From positions 62,001 through 126,000 of the forward strand of contig NAVB01000211.1 of NCBI GenBank assembly GCA_002179805.1: a stretch of DNA of 64,000 bases, given 5' to 3'. The translations under genes were made by a program, and so were the position numbers. Shown piece by piece: positions 1-11,221 of this stretch. Position 1 is the stretch's first letter, and each line of letters opens with the position of its first letter. Origin of the DNA: Acanthamoeba lenticulata (taxonomy: Eukaryota; Discosea; Longamoebia; Acanthamoebidae). The notes beneath the pieces are model-generated. The model was not told the origin of the DNA, ran no database searches, and saw only the letters and a list, made by a program, of their open reading frames with translations.

Positions 1-3000
1 GCGCCACTGATCCTCGCCAACGACCCTGACGCCGACCGGCTGGCCGTGGCCGAGAGGCGTCGCGGCGGCAGCTGGCGCATTCTCGACGGCAACGAGATCG
101 CGCTCTTGCTGGCCGACTGGCTGTGGCGCAACTACACAGAGCGCCACCCGGAGGTCGACCGCGCTCGCATCGTCATGCTCAACAGCACGGTCTCCTCCAA
201 GGCCCTTGCAGCCATGGCCCAGCACGAGGGCTTTCACTACCGGGAGACCCTCTGTGGGTTCAAGTGGCTGGGCAACCAGGCCGACGAGCTCGCCCGGGCC
301 GGTTACACGTTCCTCTTCGCCTATGAAGTGGAGATCGGCTTCATGATCGGCGACATGAGCCTCGACACCGACGGCGTCCGCGCCGCGCCGGTATTCGTCG
401 AGATGGCCAACCACATCTACGAGCAGGGCCGCACCCTGTCCGACCAGCTCGACCTTCTGTACCACAAGTACGGCTACTACAAGATGGCGACGGGCTACTT
501 CTACTGCCCCGACCCGAAGCTCATGCACCAGATCTTTAGCGAGATCCGCAACGACGGCCTCTACATCAGCACGTGCGGCGACCACAAGGTCCAGTCGGTG
601 CGCGACCTCACCACGGGCTTTGACAGCAGCAAGCCACACCCGCACCGAACCTCCCTGCCGGTGCCGGCCTCGAGCACCGGCGCGCCCTTGTTGCAGCAAC
701 AGCAGCAGATGATCACCTTCACCTTTGAGAACGGCTGTGTGGCCACCTTCCGCGGCAGCGGCACCGAGCCCAACAAGCTCAAGTACTACATCGAAGTGGC
801 CAGCGCCTCCAACGAGCAGCTCGCGGCCGACCTGCTCGACAGCATGAAGCAGGAGATCATCGACCGCTTCCTCCAGCCGAGCCAGAACGGCCTTCGTCCG
901 CCGGCCACCGATGACGCCATCAGCGGCGTCCCAGGGAGCCCGAACGAGTGCGCGATGCTGGCGCCTGCTCGTGTCGCACGCGATGTCGTCCGGAAGGAGA
1001 TCCAAGCGCTGGAGAACCTCGAGGCCATGATCGGGCGCGACTTTGAGCGCGTGGTGGAGATCATCGAGAACCGCGGGACCGGGCGGGTCATCTTCACCGG
1101 CGTGGGCAAGTCGGGTATCATCGCGCAGAAGATCAGCGCGTCGTTTTCCTCGCTCGGTATCTCGTCCTTCTTCGTGCACGCCACCGAGGCGGCTCACGGC
1201 GACCTGGGCGTCATCACGGCCGAAGACGTCGTCGTCTGCATCTCCAATTCGGGCAACACACCTGAGCTCATCTTCATCATTCCCTCTTTGCGAGTATGTA
1301 CATTCTTGGCATTTTTATCAGCCTGGTTAAGGGCGCTGCTGACGTGCTGGCGTGCTTGGCCCAGGTGCTGGCGGGCAAGATCGTGGGGATCACGAGCAAC
1401 AAGGACAGTCTGTTGGCGCGCTACTCGGATGCGGCCATCATCACAGGCAAGATCCCCGAAGCCGACCAGCACAAGATCGCGCCCACGGCCAGCACCATCG
1501 TGTGCCTGGCCATCGGCGACGCCCTCGCCGTCACCCTCTCGTCCCGCATGAAGTTCACCCTCCCCGAGTTTGGGCTGCGCCACCCTGGTAAGTCCTCCTC
1601 GGCCCTGTTGTTGTGCTGCGGCTGTTGCTGACGTCAGCAACAATGGTGGCGTCAACGTGGGTGCAGGCGGCGTGCTGGGCGAGCGGGTGCTGGGCAAGGT
1701 CTTCCAGGAGTTTGCCATGAAGGGCCAGGGCCGATTCCTGCGCTTCTGGAAGAGCATGACCAACGAGGAGCGCGACAAGCTCAAGCGCGACTTTGAGCGG
1801 ATCGACCTCGCCGAGCTGAGCAAGATCTACCTCAAGTACGATCACGGCCCAACCTCTCGAGGACTGCACTCGACGCAGACTGACATTGTGTGCGTGTTGT
1901 TGCGCAGGTGCCGGTCGAAGGGCGACGCGGCGATCGACGTCAACTCGCTGGAGCCGCTACCAGCGCAAGCCTGCGTGGCGCTCGAGTCGAGCGTGCCGGC
2001 CGAGGTCGAGGCCTGGCGCGATGCCGGGCTGCGCGCCGTGCACGAGGGCAAGGTCGCGGTCGTGCTGCTGGCCGGCGGGCAGGCGTCGCGACTCGGACTC
2101 ACTATGCCCAAGGGCTTCCTCGACCTCAACCTGCCGTCGCACAAGTCCCTCTTCCAGCTCCACGCCGAGAAGCTCCTGCGGCTGCAGGACGACGTCCGTC
2201 AGCGACTCGGCGGCGCGGCCGACGCCGACGCGCGAACGCCGGAGATTCCGCTCTACGTGATGACCAGCCCAGAGGCCCTGCAGCAAACGCACCAGTTCTT
2301 CATCAAGCACCGGTTCTTCGGGCTCGCGCACAAGCAGGTCTTCTTCTTCAAGCAGCGCTCGCTCCCGTGCGTGTCGCCCTCGGGCGAGATCATCATGGAC
2401 ACCAAGTGCTCCGTCGTCTTCTCGTCCGACGGCCATGGCGGCCTCTTTGTCGCTCTCAAGGACGCCAAGGCCTACGAGGTGCGGAACCCGCGTGCGTCTC
2501 TGGCCGGGGCAGCGGACGGGCTGGCACTGACGGGCGCGGCTCGTTCATGCAGGACATGAAGCGACGCGGCGTCGAGTATGTGTTTGCGTTCGGGGTGGAC
2601 AACCCGCTGAGCCGGGTGGCCGACCCGGTGTTCATGGGCCACTGCATCCAGCGCAACGTCAAGGTCGGCTGCAAGGTCGTCCATCGACGCGGTACCGCCT
2701 CGCCTCCTCTCCTCCCTCCGCGGCCCACACTGCGCTCCATGGATGGGTCGCCTGACGATCCTTCTCTCTCTGTGTGCTGGTGCCGGATTGTTTGGCCACA
2801 GAACCGCAGGAGGCGGTGGGCGTGGTGTGTGTGCGGGACGGGGCCATCAGCTGCGCGGAGCACGCCGAGCTGCCGGAGGCTGTGGCCGAGCTGCGCGACG
2901 AGCGGTCGGGCGAGGGGCTGGCCTACAACGCGGCCAACATCCTCAACCTGTTTTTCACGCTGCGGTTCATGCGCAAGATGGCCGACAACCCGTCGCTCAT

Positions 3001-3397
3001 GGAGTACCACCTGACCAAGAAGCGCATCCCGTTCGTCAACGACAACGGCGTGCGCACGGAGCCACTCGTGCCCAACGGCTGGAAGTTTGAGAAGCGCGTG
3101 CTCGACTGCCTGCCCTACGCCAACAACTCGGTCGCCGTCATGTTCGTGCGACGCGAGGACGAGTTTGCGCCCATCCGGAACGGCTGGAACAGCGAGGTGG
3201 ACTCGCCACGCTCGGCGCGCCGACTGCTGGCGGCCCACTACAAGCGCCGCATCGAGCGGGCTGGCGGCAAGGTGGCCCCCGACGTTGTGCACGATCCGGA
3301 CAAGCTGGTCGAGGTCTCGTCTCTGGTCTCTGACGAAGCGCTGGCGCTGCTGGTCAAGGACCAGGAGCTTGTCACGGGTCCGGCCATTCTCCAGTAG
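1..3397 (+). CDS. Trifunctional fusion (5'-partial): PGM2-like phosphomutase + KpsF/GutQ arabinose-5-phosphate isomerase + UAP1-like nucleotide-sugar pyrophosphorylase
   Basis: The gene enters from the left edge. Exons by eye: <1-1293, 1365-1587, 1667-1835, 1908-2478, 2553-2691, 2802-3397. The first exon encodes the C-terminal half of a PGM2/phosphopentomutase-type phosphohexomutase: metal loop NDPDADR at once, sugar loop EIGF (family usually EEAIGY), phosphate loop RGSGTEP. The same uninterrupted frame runs into a SIS domain of the arabinose-5-P isomerase family, with GVGKSG, EAAHGDLG and SNSGNTPE. The next exon completes it with IGDALAV, and the 1588-1666 intron joins HPG to GVLG. The two CBS domains usual in KdsD are absent. 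In their place is a UDP-GlcNAc pyrophosphorylase-like enzyme with LLAGGQASRLG, PKGF and GVDNPLSRVADP, ending at TAG 3395-3397. The catalytic serine of the mutase lies outside the window. The fusion is seen directly; substrates are inferred. Confidence 0.88.
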
Positions 3398-3485
3398 CGG
3401 CTCGTCTTGAAGAAACAACAAAGAAAAACGAACTTGTACAGCTACAACACCTACGGAGAATGCCAGCAAGTCGAGACTTGAGCGG

Positions 3486-4294
3486 TTATTCATCAGCTGC
3501 CATTCGCGGGAAGTAGGTGCTGGCCATGAGTTCGTGGTAGATGGCTTCGTCCTGGGCCAGGAAGGTGACGAAGATGATGCGATCCACCGCTTCCCTGTTC
3601 GCTTCGTCTTCAAGCCACTGTTTTTGTTTTGTTCATGACCTGAGTCTGAGTCACAGTGCGGCAGCAAGAAGGCAAGCTGTAGTGGAGATGCGCACCTGCC
3701 GCACGGTCCAGAGGGCCACGTGCGCCGCAGGCCGCGAGGGAAAGCGGTAGGCGCCGGTCGAGATGCAAGAGAATGCCACGCTCCGAATGCCGTGCTCGAC
3801 GACTCGGGCCAGGCAGCTCTTGTACGCCGTACGCAGCAGCGGGTAGCCCTTGGCGTCGTCGTGCAGATCACGATTCGGCCCCACCGTGTGGAGAACGAAC
3901 TTGCAAGGCAGTTCGTAGGCCTTGGTCACCTTGCACTGTCAAATCAACAGTGAGTTGAACGCCCTTCTGGAAGGCAAGGGAAAGGGAACCTCGCCGTGCC
4001 GGCATCCCTTCAAGGTCCTGCATTCCTCCAGTAGACCTGGTCCCGCAGCTCGATGGATAGCTTTGTCAATGCCACCCCCTCCAAGAAGACTTGGGCGCGC
4101 CGCGTTGACGATGGCGTCTACGGCAAGATGCGTGATGTCGCCTCGCCACAGACTGACCTGATTCAGGAAACCCGGATGAGGCTCGACCACAAAGGAGGGG
4201 GGAGCTGCACCTTGGAGTTGACAGTTGCAGATACTGGGAAAGGACAAGGCGGACCAAATAGCGCGTTTTCATCGTCGTCCATCTTGGTGTTCAT
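3486..4294 (-). CDS. Macro-domain (ADP-ribose-binding/hydrolase, MacroD-like) protein
   Basis: Four exons keep frame at every join: complement 4211-4294, 3990-4157, 3696-3935 and 3486-3617, giving 207 aa. The protein is almost only a macro domain. Strand 1 reads VSLWRGDIT, followed by the ADP-ribose-binding VDAIVNAA and the glycine loop [16 protein letters not shown], then FVLHTVGP and the second loop [12 protein letters not shown]. It ends with a helix around [18 protein letters not shown]. MacroD1/D2 enzymes remove mono-ADP-ribose from proteins and hydrolyse O-acetyl-ADP-ribose; the retained NAA and GGGG loops make hydrolase activity plausible. The ATG at 4292-4294 was chosen because the longer in-frame stretch of the macro exon has only a TTG start, while a 53-nt intron joins NSK to VSLWRG cleanly. 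It is convergent with the preceding gene, with under 90 bp between stops. Confidence 0.85.
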
Positions 4295-4466
4295 CCTGTG
4301 GGGTGGCTGTGGATGGCCTGACCATGGCTGGACGTCACAAACTGCAAGCACCGGTGGCTGCATACGTGGAGGCTCAAATGTAACGTCAGTTTTACGTAGC
4401 TTTTTTCTTTTTCACTGTAATTTTATTGCTGACGTCAGGCACATCGCGCCTGCCCAGTAATCTGTC

Positions 4467-4763
4467 TCACTGGTTGGCCTTCTTGCGGGCCTCACCCTTG
4501 AGGCGATCGGCCTTGCCCTCAGCTTGCCACTGCTCGTTGCCCAGCAAATTACCAGCAGTCTCCTTGATGTTGCCCTTGACCTGCTCCTTGGTGCCGATGG
4601 CGCGCTGCTCGGCCTTCGCCGCCTCGAGCTCGGCGTTGCCCTTCTCCTTACGGGCGAGGCCCTCGGCCTCCATCTGGTTGTTGTCCAGGACCTTGCCGGC
4701 GTACTCCTTGATACCACCAACGGCCTTGTCGGTGTAGGCGGACGACTTCGACGGGTGCGACAT
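4467..4763 (-). CDS. CsbD-like stress response protein
   Basis: A single-exon gene of 98 aa, highly charged and without hydrophobic segments. Two CsbD-type helical units are visible: IKEYAGKVLDNNQMEAEG in the first half, and VKGNIKETAGNLLGNEQ followed by AEGKADRLKGEA in the second. CsbD proteins are general-stress proteins of bacteria (sigmaB regulon in Bacillus) that also occur in fungi and amoebae; their biochemical role is unknown. The start is the ATG at 4761-4763, with a good TATAAAA box 64 bp upstream. Absence of introns, unlike the neighbours, and the bacterial family make an old lateral transfer possible, but this is inference. Confidence 0.88.
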   Translation of the reverse strand: MSHPSKSSAYTDKAVGGIKEYAGKVLDNNQMEAEGLARKEKGNAELEAAKAEQRAIGTKEQVKGNIKETAGNLLGNEQWQAEGKADRLKGEARKKANQ

Positions 4764-4826
4764 TTGTTCTTGAGAGTTGAGTGTGTTGTGGTTGTTGAGT
4801 TGTTAAAGACGAGAAGGGATCATCGG

Positions 4827-4833
4827 TTTTATA
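4827..4833 (-). promoter_or_regulatory. TATA box of the CsbD-like gene
   Basis: On the minus strand the sequence reads CCACCTATAAAACCG, 64 bp before the ATG of the CsbD-like gene. Sequence and spacing fit a core promoter with a short 5' leader. A clear TATA box fits an inducible stress gene. Confidence 0.6.
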
Positions 4834-5397
4834 GGTGGCCACACCAAGCACACAGTGCTGTACGCATGTTTAAATTCGTGAATGGTCATCCAAATTTCCT
4901 TTACTTTATCCTCTTCAAGATAATTTTTCTTGTTCGTGCACCTCCGGGCTGGACCAAGAAGACCTCCGAGGTCAGGCTCTCACGCAGCTAAAGACCAAAA
5001 GGACCTCCGAGATTTGGCGAGAGGTTGCGAAGTGAAGTGAAATCACCATGTGCGCCTCAGTGATCGGTCCAGGCCTGCAAGCTCCCGGCGCAAGCCTAGT
5101 TTTCTTTTTTGATATGTAGTGTAGAGTTGTGCGCCAGCTTTAGTAGAGGAGGCTTCACATAACGAGAAGCCTTCTCCGTGGAGACAGCACCGTCCTTACG
5201 GACGTGGCTCGAGCAGGGAGCCGCCGGTTCTTGCCCCACCCTGGACTGCGACCGGCGCAACCGCGAGCTGCGCCAAAAAGACGCGTCTCAAGCGGCTGCC
5301 TCCGGCGCGGAGGCTAGGGGCAAGGGCAATAGGGGCCTGCTTGGGTGCCGATTCACAAATTCCAGCCGCGACACATAGTCCGCCGTTGGTGCCGTAA
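4834..5397. other. Intergenic region between the CsbD-like and RCC1 genes
   Basis: Upstream DNA of the CsbD-like gene and downstream DNA of the RCC1 gene. It holds AT-rich stretches near 4880-4930 and 5100-5120. The open frame at 5178-5378 shows no recognisable domain. I see no RNA gene or repeat. Confidence 0.5.
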
Positions 5398-7216
5398 TTA
5401 TGGTTTTCCGGCCGTCGTTTTTAAAGCCCCAACGCGGGCAAAGGAGTGGCAGCCGCCAGCACCGGCGTTGGTCCAGGTCACCGGCGCCGCTGGGTGCCTT
5501 GTTTGATCGCTGTCCGGTGTAGCTTCGTCAGGGACTGTAACGAGGTGTGGCACGTGGCGATCGCGCTCATCGCCCACGCCCACATTGCCGTGCTCGTTCC
5601 AGCCCCAGCCGTACAGATGCCCGCCTGCACCAAAGGTCAGTACTGCACTTGACCGATCAAACTCGCGCACTTGTAGAGTTCCACACGTACCTGCTAGGAC
5701 GAGTGTGTGCTCGGAGCCGCACACGACCTTCTCCACGGGAGCGCTTGCCCAGGCCTCTGAGTCCAGCAACATTGGCCGGGGACGATCTACGGTGTCACCC
5801 AGCCCGAGCTGTCCATACGTGTTTCGTCCCCAGCAGTAGAGTAGCCCCTTGTCTAGGAGCAGGCAGGGGTTCATACGCCAGACACCGCAAAAGTCAGATC
5901 AATAGTCCCTGATTCCGGCCGGTCTCGTGCAAGAGGGTACCGGTGACTGCCAGCGTGAAGCTCCAACCACACGCAATGCTGCTGACCCGCGCAGGCACGG
6001 AGACGAGTTGTGGAAGGAGCACACGAAGGGCGTCTCTCTTCTGCCGGGTTCCTCGAATCACGCGCCTTTTTGCTTGCGTAGTGACCGGGGCCAGGGCTGG
6101 TTGTGATGGTTGTGTTGGCTCAAGAGCCGAGCTCGTTGCAGAACGGTCAAGCGTTGTGGTCTCACTCGGGGCAGGGCGAGAGTCACCGGTTCCCAGTTGG
6201 CCGTAGGTATTGTCGCCCCAGCTCAGCACATCACCCTCTCCTGCGCATCACAATAACATTAAGAGCCGCCAGAGCTGCGCAATTGCGCTTCTGAATGTGG
6301 AGCCAACCAGTAAGGCAAACCGTGTGTTTCTGACCGCAGACGACCTGCGCCACACGGCGGTCCTGTAGCGCAGCCACCAGAGTGGGGACGGCTCGCGTCA
6401 CGGTGTCGCCGTGTCCGAGCTCGCCGAACTTGCCGTGTCCCAGAGTCAGCAGGCGCCCCTCTCCTGCACAGGTTCTCATGATGGTGAGGCGAATGTAGAA
6501 AAAGTGATGTTTGAGGGGCAGCAAAGCGCACGCGTGATCAGGGCAGAGTAGTGGAGGCCTGCGGCGATGGACACGATGGTGATGCCGCTCTCGAGGCCCA
6601 CCATCGGTGCTGGCAGCGGGCGGAAGAGGGTCTTTCGGAGGCGTTAGGCAAACACATCGCGAGGCTGGCATGAAAGTGAAATCACTCCAAACGCACCACT
6701 TGATCTGCGTCAACGTCTCCAAGTAGGCTGCCGATTTGGTTGAAGCGGGACGAGCCCCAACACAGCACCTCACCTCGCACTGCAAGGGGACATCATGAGC
6801 TCGCGCACCTCCACACTGCTGACAGCGCACGGACCAGTGAGTGCCAGCGAGTGATTCCATCCCGCAGCCAGCTGCACGACTCTCTCGTCATCGCCACCAG
6901 GCGGAAGCACAACCTGCTCAGGCACCAGCCGGTCGTGGCAACTCCCTAAGCCGAGTCGCCCTTCCGCGCCACAACCCCAGGCCATCACGTGGCCCTCCTC
7001 TGCACACCTCGTGCAAGCGTTGGGAAAGGTCTTAACACCTCAACACGGAGAAGGGGGGAGCGTACGAGTGAGGCCCAGCGTGTGCGCCGGACCGCCCACA
7101 ATGATTTTGAGCTGCACCGACCCTTCAGAGGGCATTTTACATGGCAGAAAGTGATCTGCCGTTGTACCAAGCCCCAGCTGGCCGCTACCGCCGCTTCCCC
7201 ACGCCCACCACGACAT
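5398..7216 (-). CDS. RCC1-repeat (beta-propeller) protein
   Basis: A multi-exon gene on the minus strand, from ATG at 7214-7216 (MSWWAWGSGGSGQLGLG) to the stop at 5398-5400. Successive exons each carry an RCC1 blade with the signature W-G-x-N-x-x-G-Q-L-G: AWGCGAEGRLGLG (about 6960), LCWGSSRFNQIGSL (about 6750), LTLGHGKFGELGHG (about 6440), SWGDNTYGQLGTG (about 6210), CWGRNTYGQLGLG (about 5830) and YGWGWNEHGNVGVG (about 5600). They alternate with V.CG..HT...T or AAGWNHSLALTG strands. About seven blades would make one propeller with no extra catalytic domain visible. RCC1 proteins include Ran exchange factors and many scaffolds; the blades here are not clearly Ran-GEF-specific, so I do not assign that role. 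Exact exon borders within 6230-6770 are uncertain. Confidence 0.82.
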
Positions 7217-7304
7217 CAGTGGCTTGATCTTATCTATCTATTTTTCTTTGTTCTTCTGCCGCTTTGCGTTCATTTTCTTTTTTCAGTGTTGGTGAAGACG
7301 TCAC

Positions 7305-8147
7305 ATGCGACGATGGGGCTGGCGACTCACGCCACAAGAGCAGGCCCAACAAGAGGAACAAGAGCGACTTGCCGAGGACGAACGCAGGAGACAACGCGAG
7401 TATGAAGTGGCACAGCGACTAAGGCGAAGAAAGGTGCCGAAACTGGCGGGTATTTGCGCTGGGGTGCTGGCCGAGAACCTTAATGACGTGGAAAGCTTCG
7501 ACGGGGTGGGCGAGGAGCTGGTGATGCTTGTGCTGCTCCACTTGCTTTATCGACCTATGCCTGGCTTCGGTCGCTCTCCGCAGTCGTGCGTCAACGAACT
7601 CTCCGCCGAGGCGAGGGCGGTCGTCCTCCGGGGTCTGGCAGCCAACCTGTGCCCGTGGGCAGAAGACCTGCTCGCCTTCATGTTCATGAACGCCGAGGGT
7701 CTGAGCCAAGAGCAACTCGTCCGGCTGGTGGTGGCCGCCCAGCCCGTCATCAACAACACTCCACTCGTCGCCTCTGCGGCAGACCAGCGAGAGACGCTGT
7801 CACTGGACGAAGCGGAGCGCGTGTTCAAACGATTCAAGAAGAGCACCATCGCCTACTTCTTCTGCTCGGCAGGAACGGCGAAGAAGAAGACGAAGACGGT
7901 GACGGAAGAGGAATCAGAGGTGGAAAAGGACCTGTTCAAGAAGGCCAAAAAGAGATATGACGGCGCCTCGGGTGCCTCTGCGAGCGCCTCCTTCTTCAAG
8001 AGCGACAAGTGGCAGATCCGAGACGCTAGACGAGACCTCCTTCTGTCCTTCATCGGCCCTCAGCGGATGGACATCTACGTGCACGTCATGCGATGCTCCT
8101 ACTTCTCCATGGGCAACGGCCTCTCCATGTTTCGCTTCCCTTCCTGA
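7305..8147 (+). CDS. Hypothetical charged protein
   Basis: One open frame of 280 aa from ATG 7305. The N-terminus is strongly basic/acidic and helical (EQAQQEEQERLAEDERRRQREYE). A predicted helical middle (about residues 45-150) follows, including CVNELSAEARAVVLRGLAANLCPWAEDLLAFMF, and then a Lys/Glu-rich tail (KKKTKTVTEEESEVEKDLFKKAKKRYDG). I recognise no family. A T-rich tract ending in CAG at 7286 looks like a splice acceptor, so a leader exon or 5'UTR intron may precede the ATG. The gene is divergent from the RCC1 gene (88 bp) and convergent with the oxygenase gene (56 bp between stops). Confidence 0.55.
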   Translation: MRRWGWRLTPQEQAQQEEQERLAEDERRRQREYEVAQRLRRRKVPKLAGICAGVLAENLNDVESFDGVGEELVMLVLLHLLYRPMPGFGRSPQSCVNELSAEARAVVLRGLAANLCPWAEDLLAFMFMNAEGLSQEQLVRLVVAAQPVINNTPLVASAADQRETLSLDEAERVFKRFKKSTIAYFFCSAGTAKKKTKTVTEEESEVEKDLFKKAKKRYDGASGASASASFFKSDKWQIRDARRDLLLSFIGPQRMDIYVHVMRCSYFSMGNGLSMFRFPS

Positions 8148-8203
8148 ATTCCCTCCAAGCTTCATCAAGTTGGACTGCGAACGACTCTTTTTTACTTGTT
8201 CGA

Positions 8204-9947
8204 TCAGTAGTACGACTTGAGGGTGGCGTCGGTGAAGGCGCCAAAGTCCTGCGTCTCGTTCCAGCGCGAGGCCAGAGGCGGCACGCCCTTGGGCAGGTGC
8301 TGCGCGCCCGATCCGCGGGTCACCTGATGATAGCGCCACGCAGCAGTCGTTAGCACTCACTTGGAAGAAGGATGAGAAGAGGCACATGAATGAAGTATGT
8401 ACCATCTCGGCCGTGGTGCTCGAGGGGATGGACATGGGCTCGTCGAACATGGGCTCCATGAACACGGCCATCGTCTCCCGGCTCACGCCCTGAGCCTTCT
8501 CGCCCGCAGCGCCCCGCACGCAGTGTGGGGTGGCCTGCAGGTAGCCTCCACTGTGGATGCAGGCCGTCTCGCCTTTTTGGGTGGAGAAGAAGCGTGGGTA
8601 AGCACAGCGATCGTCTCTCCCATGGGAGCTGCATGACGGATTCCGTACCGATCTGGAAGACCATGTAATCGGACGGGATGACGGCCTTGACCAGGTCGCC
8701 GTTCCTTGCACGGATGTAGAGGCCCGACGAGGAGTCCGGGTTGGCGACCTCAACGCCCTCGCGGTTCATGTACATGGCCGGGACGAGGCCCGTCAGCGAG
8801 CCGTGGTCGTTGTGCCAACCGCACCACGACGACACGTCGGTCTGTGCTCCCGACCCCCCCCCCAGTGCGCAGGAACAGCGCAGCCAGTCAGTCGCTGGCC
8901 GAGTGGCTTGCTTGCGCGGAGGGGGGGGGAGCAAATACCTCGTTGGTCGACTGGCAGCTCTTCTCGCCGCACTCTCCAGTGAACTCCTCGATGGGGAAGT
9001 AGTGGAGCGCGCGGCCCTTGGCCGTTCGGCTCTCCCGCACGATACGCTCGAGCTTGCCCTCTTCGTACGCCGGGCACTGCTTCTTCACAAAGATGTCGCA
9101 CTGGTGCCACGAAACTACCAGTGAGCCCTTCAAGTCCGACGTGCACAAGGACATGAAGTGTGGCACAGGGGCCGGCGCTGATGCGTACGTGTCGAGCGAT
9201 GAGCACGCCCACGTCAACGAGCAGCTTGCCCATGTTCATGAACCCATTCCTGAACTCGGGCATGTCCTCCGGCCAGATGTTGGGGTGGCAGAAAGCCGGA
9301 TACCTGCAGCACACGTATGATGAACGACCCCAAGCGTTAGCACCAGCGCCCGAGGGGACAACAGACGCTGTGGTGGAGATGGTGTCGCATGGCGGAAACA
9401 AACTTCTTTATCAGCTCTTCGTCGTCGAAGGGGCGATCGTAGACGGGGTTGTTGTAGTAGGAGCCCTTGGAAAAGTCGGGCTTGCCCTCGAGCACCTCCT
9501 TGCCGTGTGACCAGCCAAAGCTGTAGTGGCTCTCCAGGTGCTCCGTCTTGCGCTTCACCTCCTCGGGCTGCGTGGCGAACCTGGTCGAGGCGAAGGTTGC
9601 ATTTGGTGGCGATCAGTGCCGGAGCTACAATTGAGGTTGTTTTTGTGGGGCCATACTTGTGGATGAGTGGCAGCAGCTCACCGCGCAACTTCATGAAGTC
9701 GGGCACACCACGAACAGCGAGAATGCCGAGGCCATTAAAGCCGTAGGCCTCCTCAATAGCGGGAGACAGATCAACCTGTAGATTGCGGTTGAAATCGTCA
9801 AGGAACCATCTTTTGTGTATAAAAATCCATCTTTCAAGATTAAATGACACGTACGCCCGGGTTCACGAGATCGGTATAGTTCAGGACAACGACGCGCCTG
9901 GGCTCCTTGTCGACCACGGGTGCTTGCAAGTACTCGACGTTCTCCAT
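8204..9947 (-). CDS. 2-oxoglutarate/Fe(II)-dependent dioxygenase-like protein (isopenicillin-N-synthase fold)
   Basis: A multi-exon gene from ATG 9945-9947 (MENVEYLQAPVVDKEPRRVV) to the stop at 8204-8206. The exon order matches a roughly 400-aa family well known in plants and protists: VDLSPAIEEAYGFNGLGILAVRGVPDF (about 9775), HYSFGWSHGKEVLEGKPDFSKGSYYNNP (about 9530), the NIWPE segment (about 9280), ALHYFPIEEF (about 9005), then SSWCGWHNDHGSLTGL (about 8830), which holds the H-x-D iron ligands. After that come GLYIRARNGDLVKA and YLQATPHCVRG (about 8540), which supplies the distal His. The tail is WNETQDFGAFTDATLKSYY. The facial triad is intact, so an oxygenase is likely. The substrate cannot be read from the sequence. 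Two introns carry runs of about ten G or C near a splice site. Confidence 0.82.
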
Positions 9948-10364
9948 GTTCGTGTGGCTGAGCTGGTGGTGCACTGCCGGAGGTACCACTAACGTTAGGG
10001 AGTTGGTGCTGGTGAGCCGCGTGCGACGCGAATATTACTTCGCAATTTCGCTCCGCTACACGGACAGCAGCAGGGGGCGACGGGGCGAGAAAGAAATCGC
10101 ACATAAGTGGTCATGCGACCGCAAATGTCGACGAACTTCCTCGGGAGCTTGCAGTTATGTGCATTCTCAAAATTCCAACAGGCAATCGGAGGAGGAGACG
10201 ACATTTATTGGCTTGCCAATAAGGAGAGTCGCCGCGATAAGTAGCGGAGGAGATGCTGACAACTACACCATAAATACAAGAAAACTCACTAACCCCACTA
10301 GCAATAAAAAAAGGGGTGGTGCTCGAGCAACAAGCATCACAAAGAAGAAAACTCAACCACCAAC
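9948..10364. other. Shared 5' region of the oxygenase and UspA genes
   Basis: A divergent intergenic stretch. A TATA-like ATAAATA at about 10270 lies about 90 bp before the UspA start. The central part (10060-10250) is purine-rich and contains no convincing coding exon on either strand. Confidence 0.45.
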
Positions 10365-11135
10365 ATGAAGGTAAGCATACTCACCAATTCTCGCTGCCAC
10401 ACGTCCAGTCTCTGATTGTTGCACGTCGGCGCAGTACATGGTCTGCCTGGACGGGTCGGAGGTCAGCAAGAATGGCCTGCGTCTGGCCCTCAACATCCTG
10501 CAACCGGAAGTGGACAGCCTCCTCCTATTTTCAGTAGCGTACGTTGATGCTGTCCCAAGCGCACAGAGGTCGCCGCGCAGAGGATGACGCATGCATCGAC
10601 ACAACAGGTATTGGGGGTACGACATTCCGAACGACGATGTGGACGCTATGGCCAAAGTAGTCCTAAAGCAATGTGAGGGCTACCTGGCCGAAGCTGAGAA
10701 GATTGCTCGCGAAGCAGGCGTATGCTCCTCCTCTTGCCCTCTTTTCTGTTTTGCCAGTGGTTTAACTCAGGACGTGTGCAGGCCAAGCAGGTGACCACCA
10801 AGGCGGTCCTGGGGTTCCCTCGTGACCAAATCATTCTGACTGCAGACGAAGAGGTGCGTCGGGGTCCGTCTCTTCTGGCCCTCAAGTACGATGGGCTGAC
10901 TGTTCGCTGGTCAATGTAGGAGGTGGACATCATCGTCGTCGGAGCGCGAGGAATGTCGCCCATCAAGAAGCTCATCATGGGTTCGGTGAGCTCTTACGGT
11001 ACGCTCTCCGCACTGTTCTCCTCTCCTTCCAGAAACTTGCCACCCTTCGTGACACTGATCGCCTCGTGTGCAGTTCTGTCCTATGCCCCGTGCGCCGTGC
11101 TCGTGGCCAAGGAGGAAAGGGTCACGACTGCTTAG
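10365..11135 (+). CDS. Universal stress protein (UspA family)
   Basis: Six exons: 10365-10370, 10435-10538, 10608-10719, 10782-10853, 10920-10998 and 11074-11135; every join keeps frame. The first exon encodes only Met-Lys. The product is about 144 aa and is one complete Usp domain: YMVCLDGSEVSKNGLRLAL (beta 1 and P-loop start), LLLFSVAYWGYD, a long helix with CEGYLAEAEKIA, then VDIIVVGARGMSPIKKLIMGSVSSYVLSYAPCAVLVA. The last segment carries the ATP-binding G-2x-G-9x-G-S-V/S pattern. Usp proteins bind ATP or respond to stress, starvation and redox change. The family is mainly bacterial, archaeal and plant, but six introns show that it is long settled in this genome. Confidence 0.93.
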
Positions 11136-11221
11136 AGGTGGCCGGGGACATCTTGTACAGTGAGGCGTATACGTCGATGAATTTAATAAATACTACACAA
11201 TAAGAGGATACACGCCCGAGC

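Noticed and set aside
1836..1907. Continuous frame through 1836-1907 in the fusion gene
   Set aside because: The 72 nt are a multiple of three so the frame stays open, but the GTACGA start, CTGAC branch-like sequence and GCGCAG end mark an intron; retained reading cannot be fully excluded.
2456..3871. Minus-strand 471-codon frame across the first two genes
   Set aside because: Antisense of the pyrophosphorylase exons; it covers several well-supported plus-strand motifs and changes frame at none of the true exon borders.
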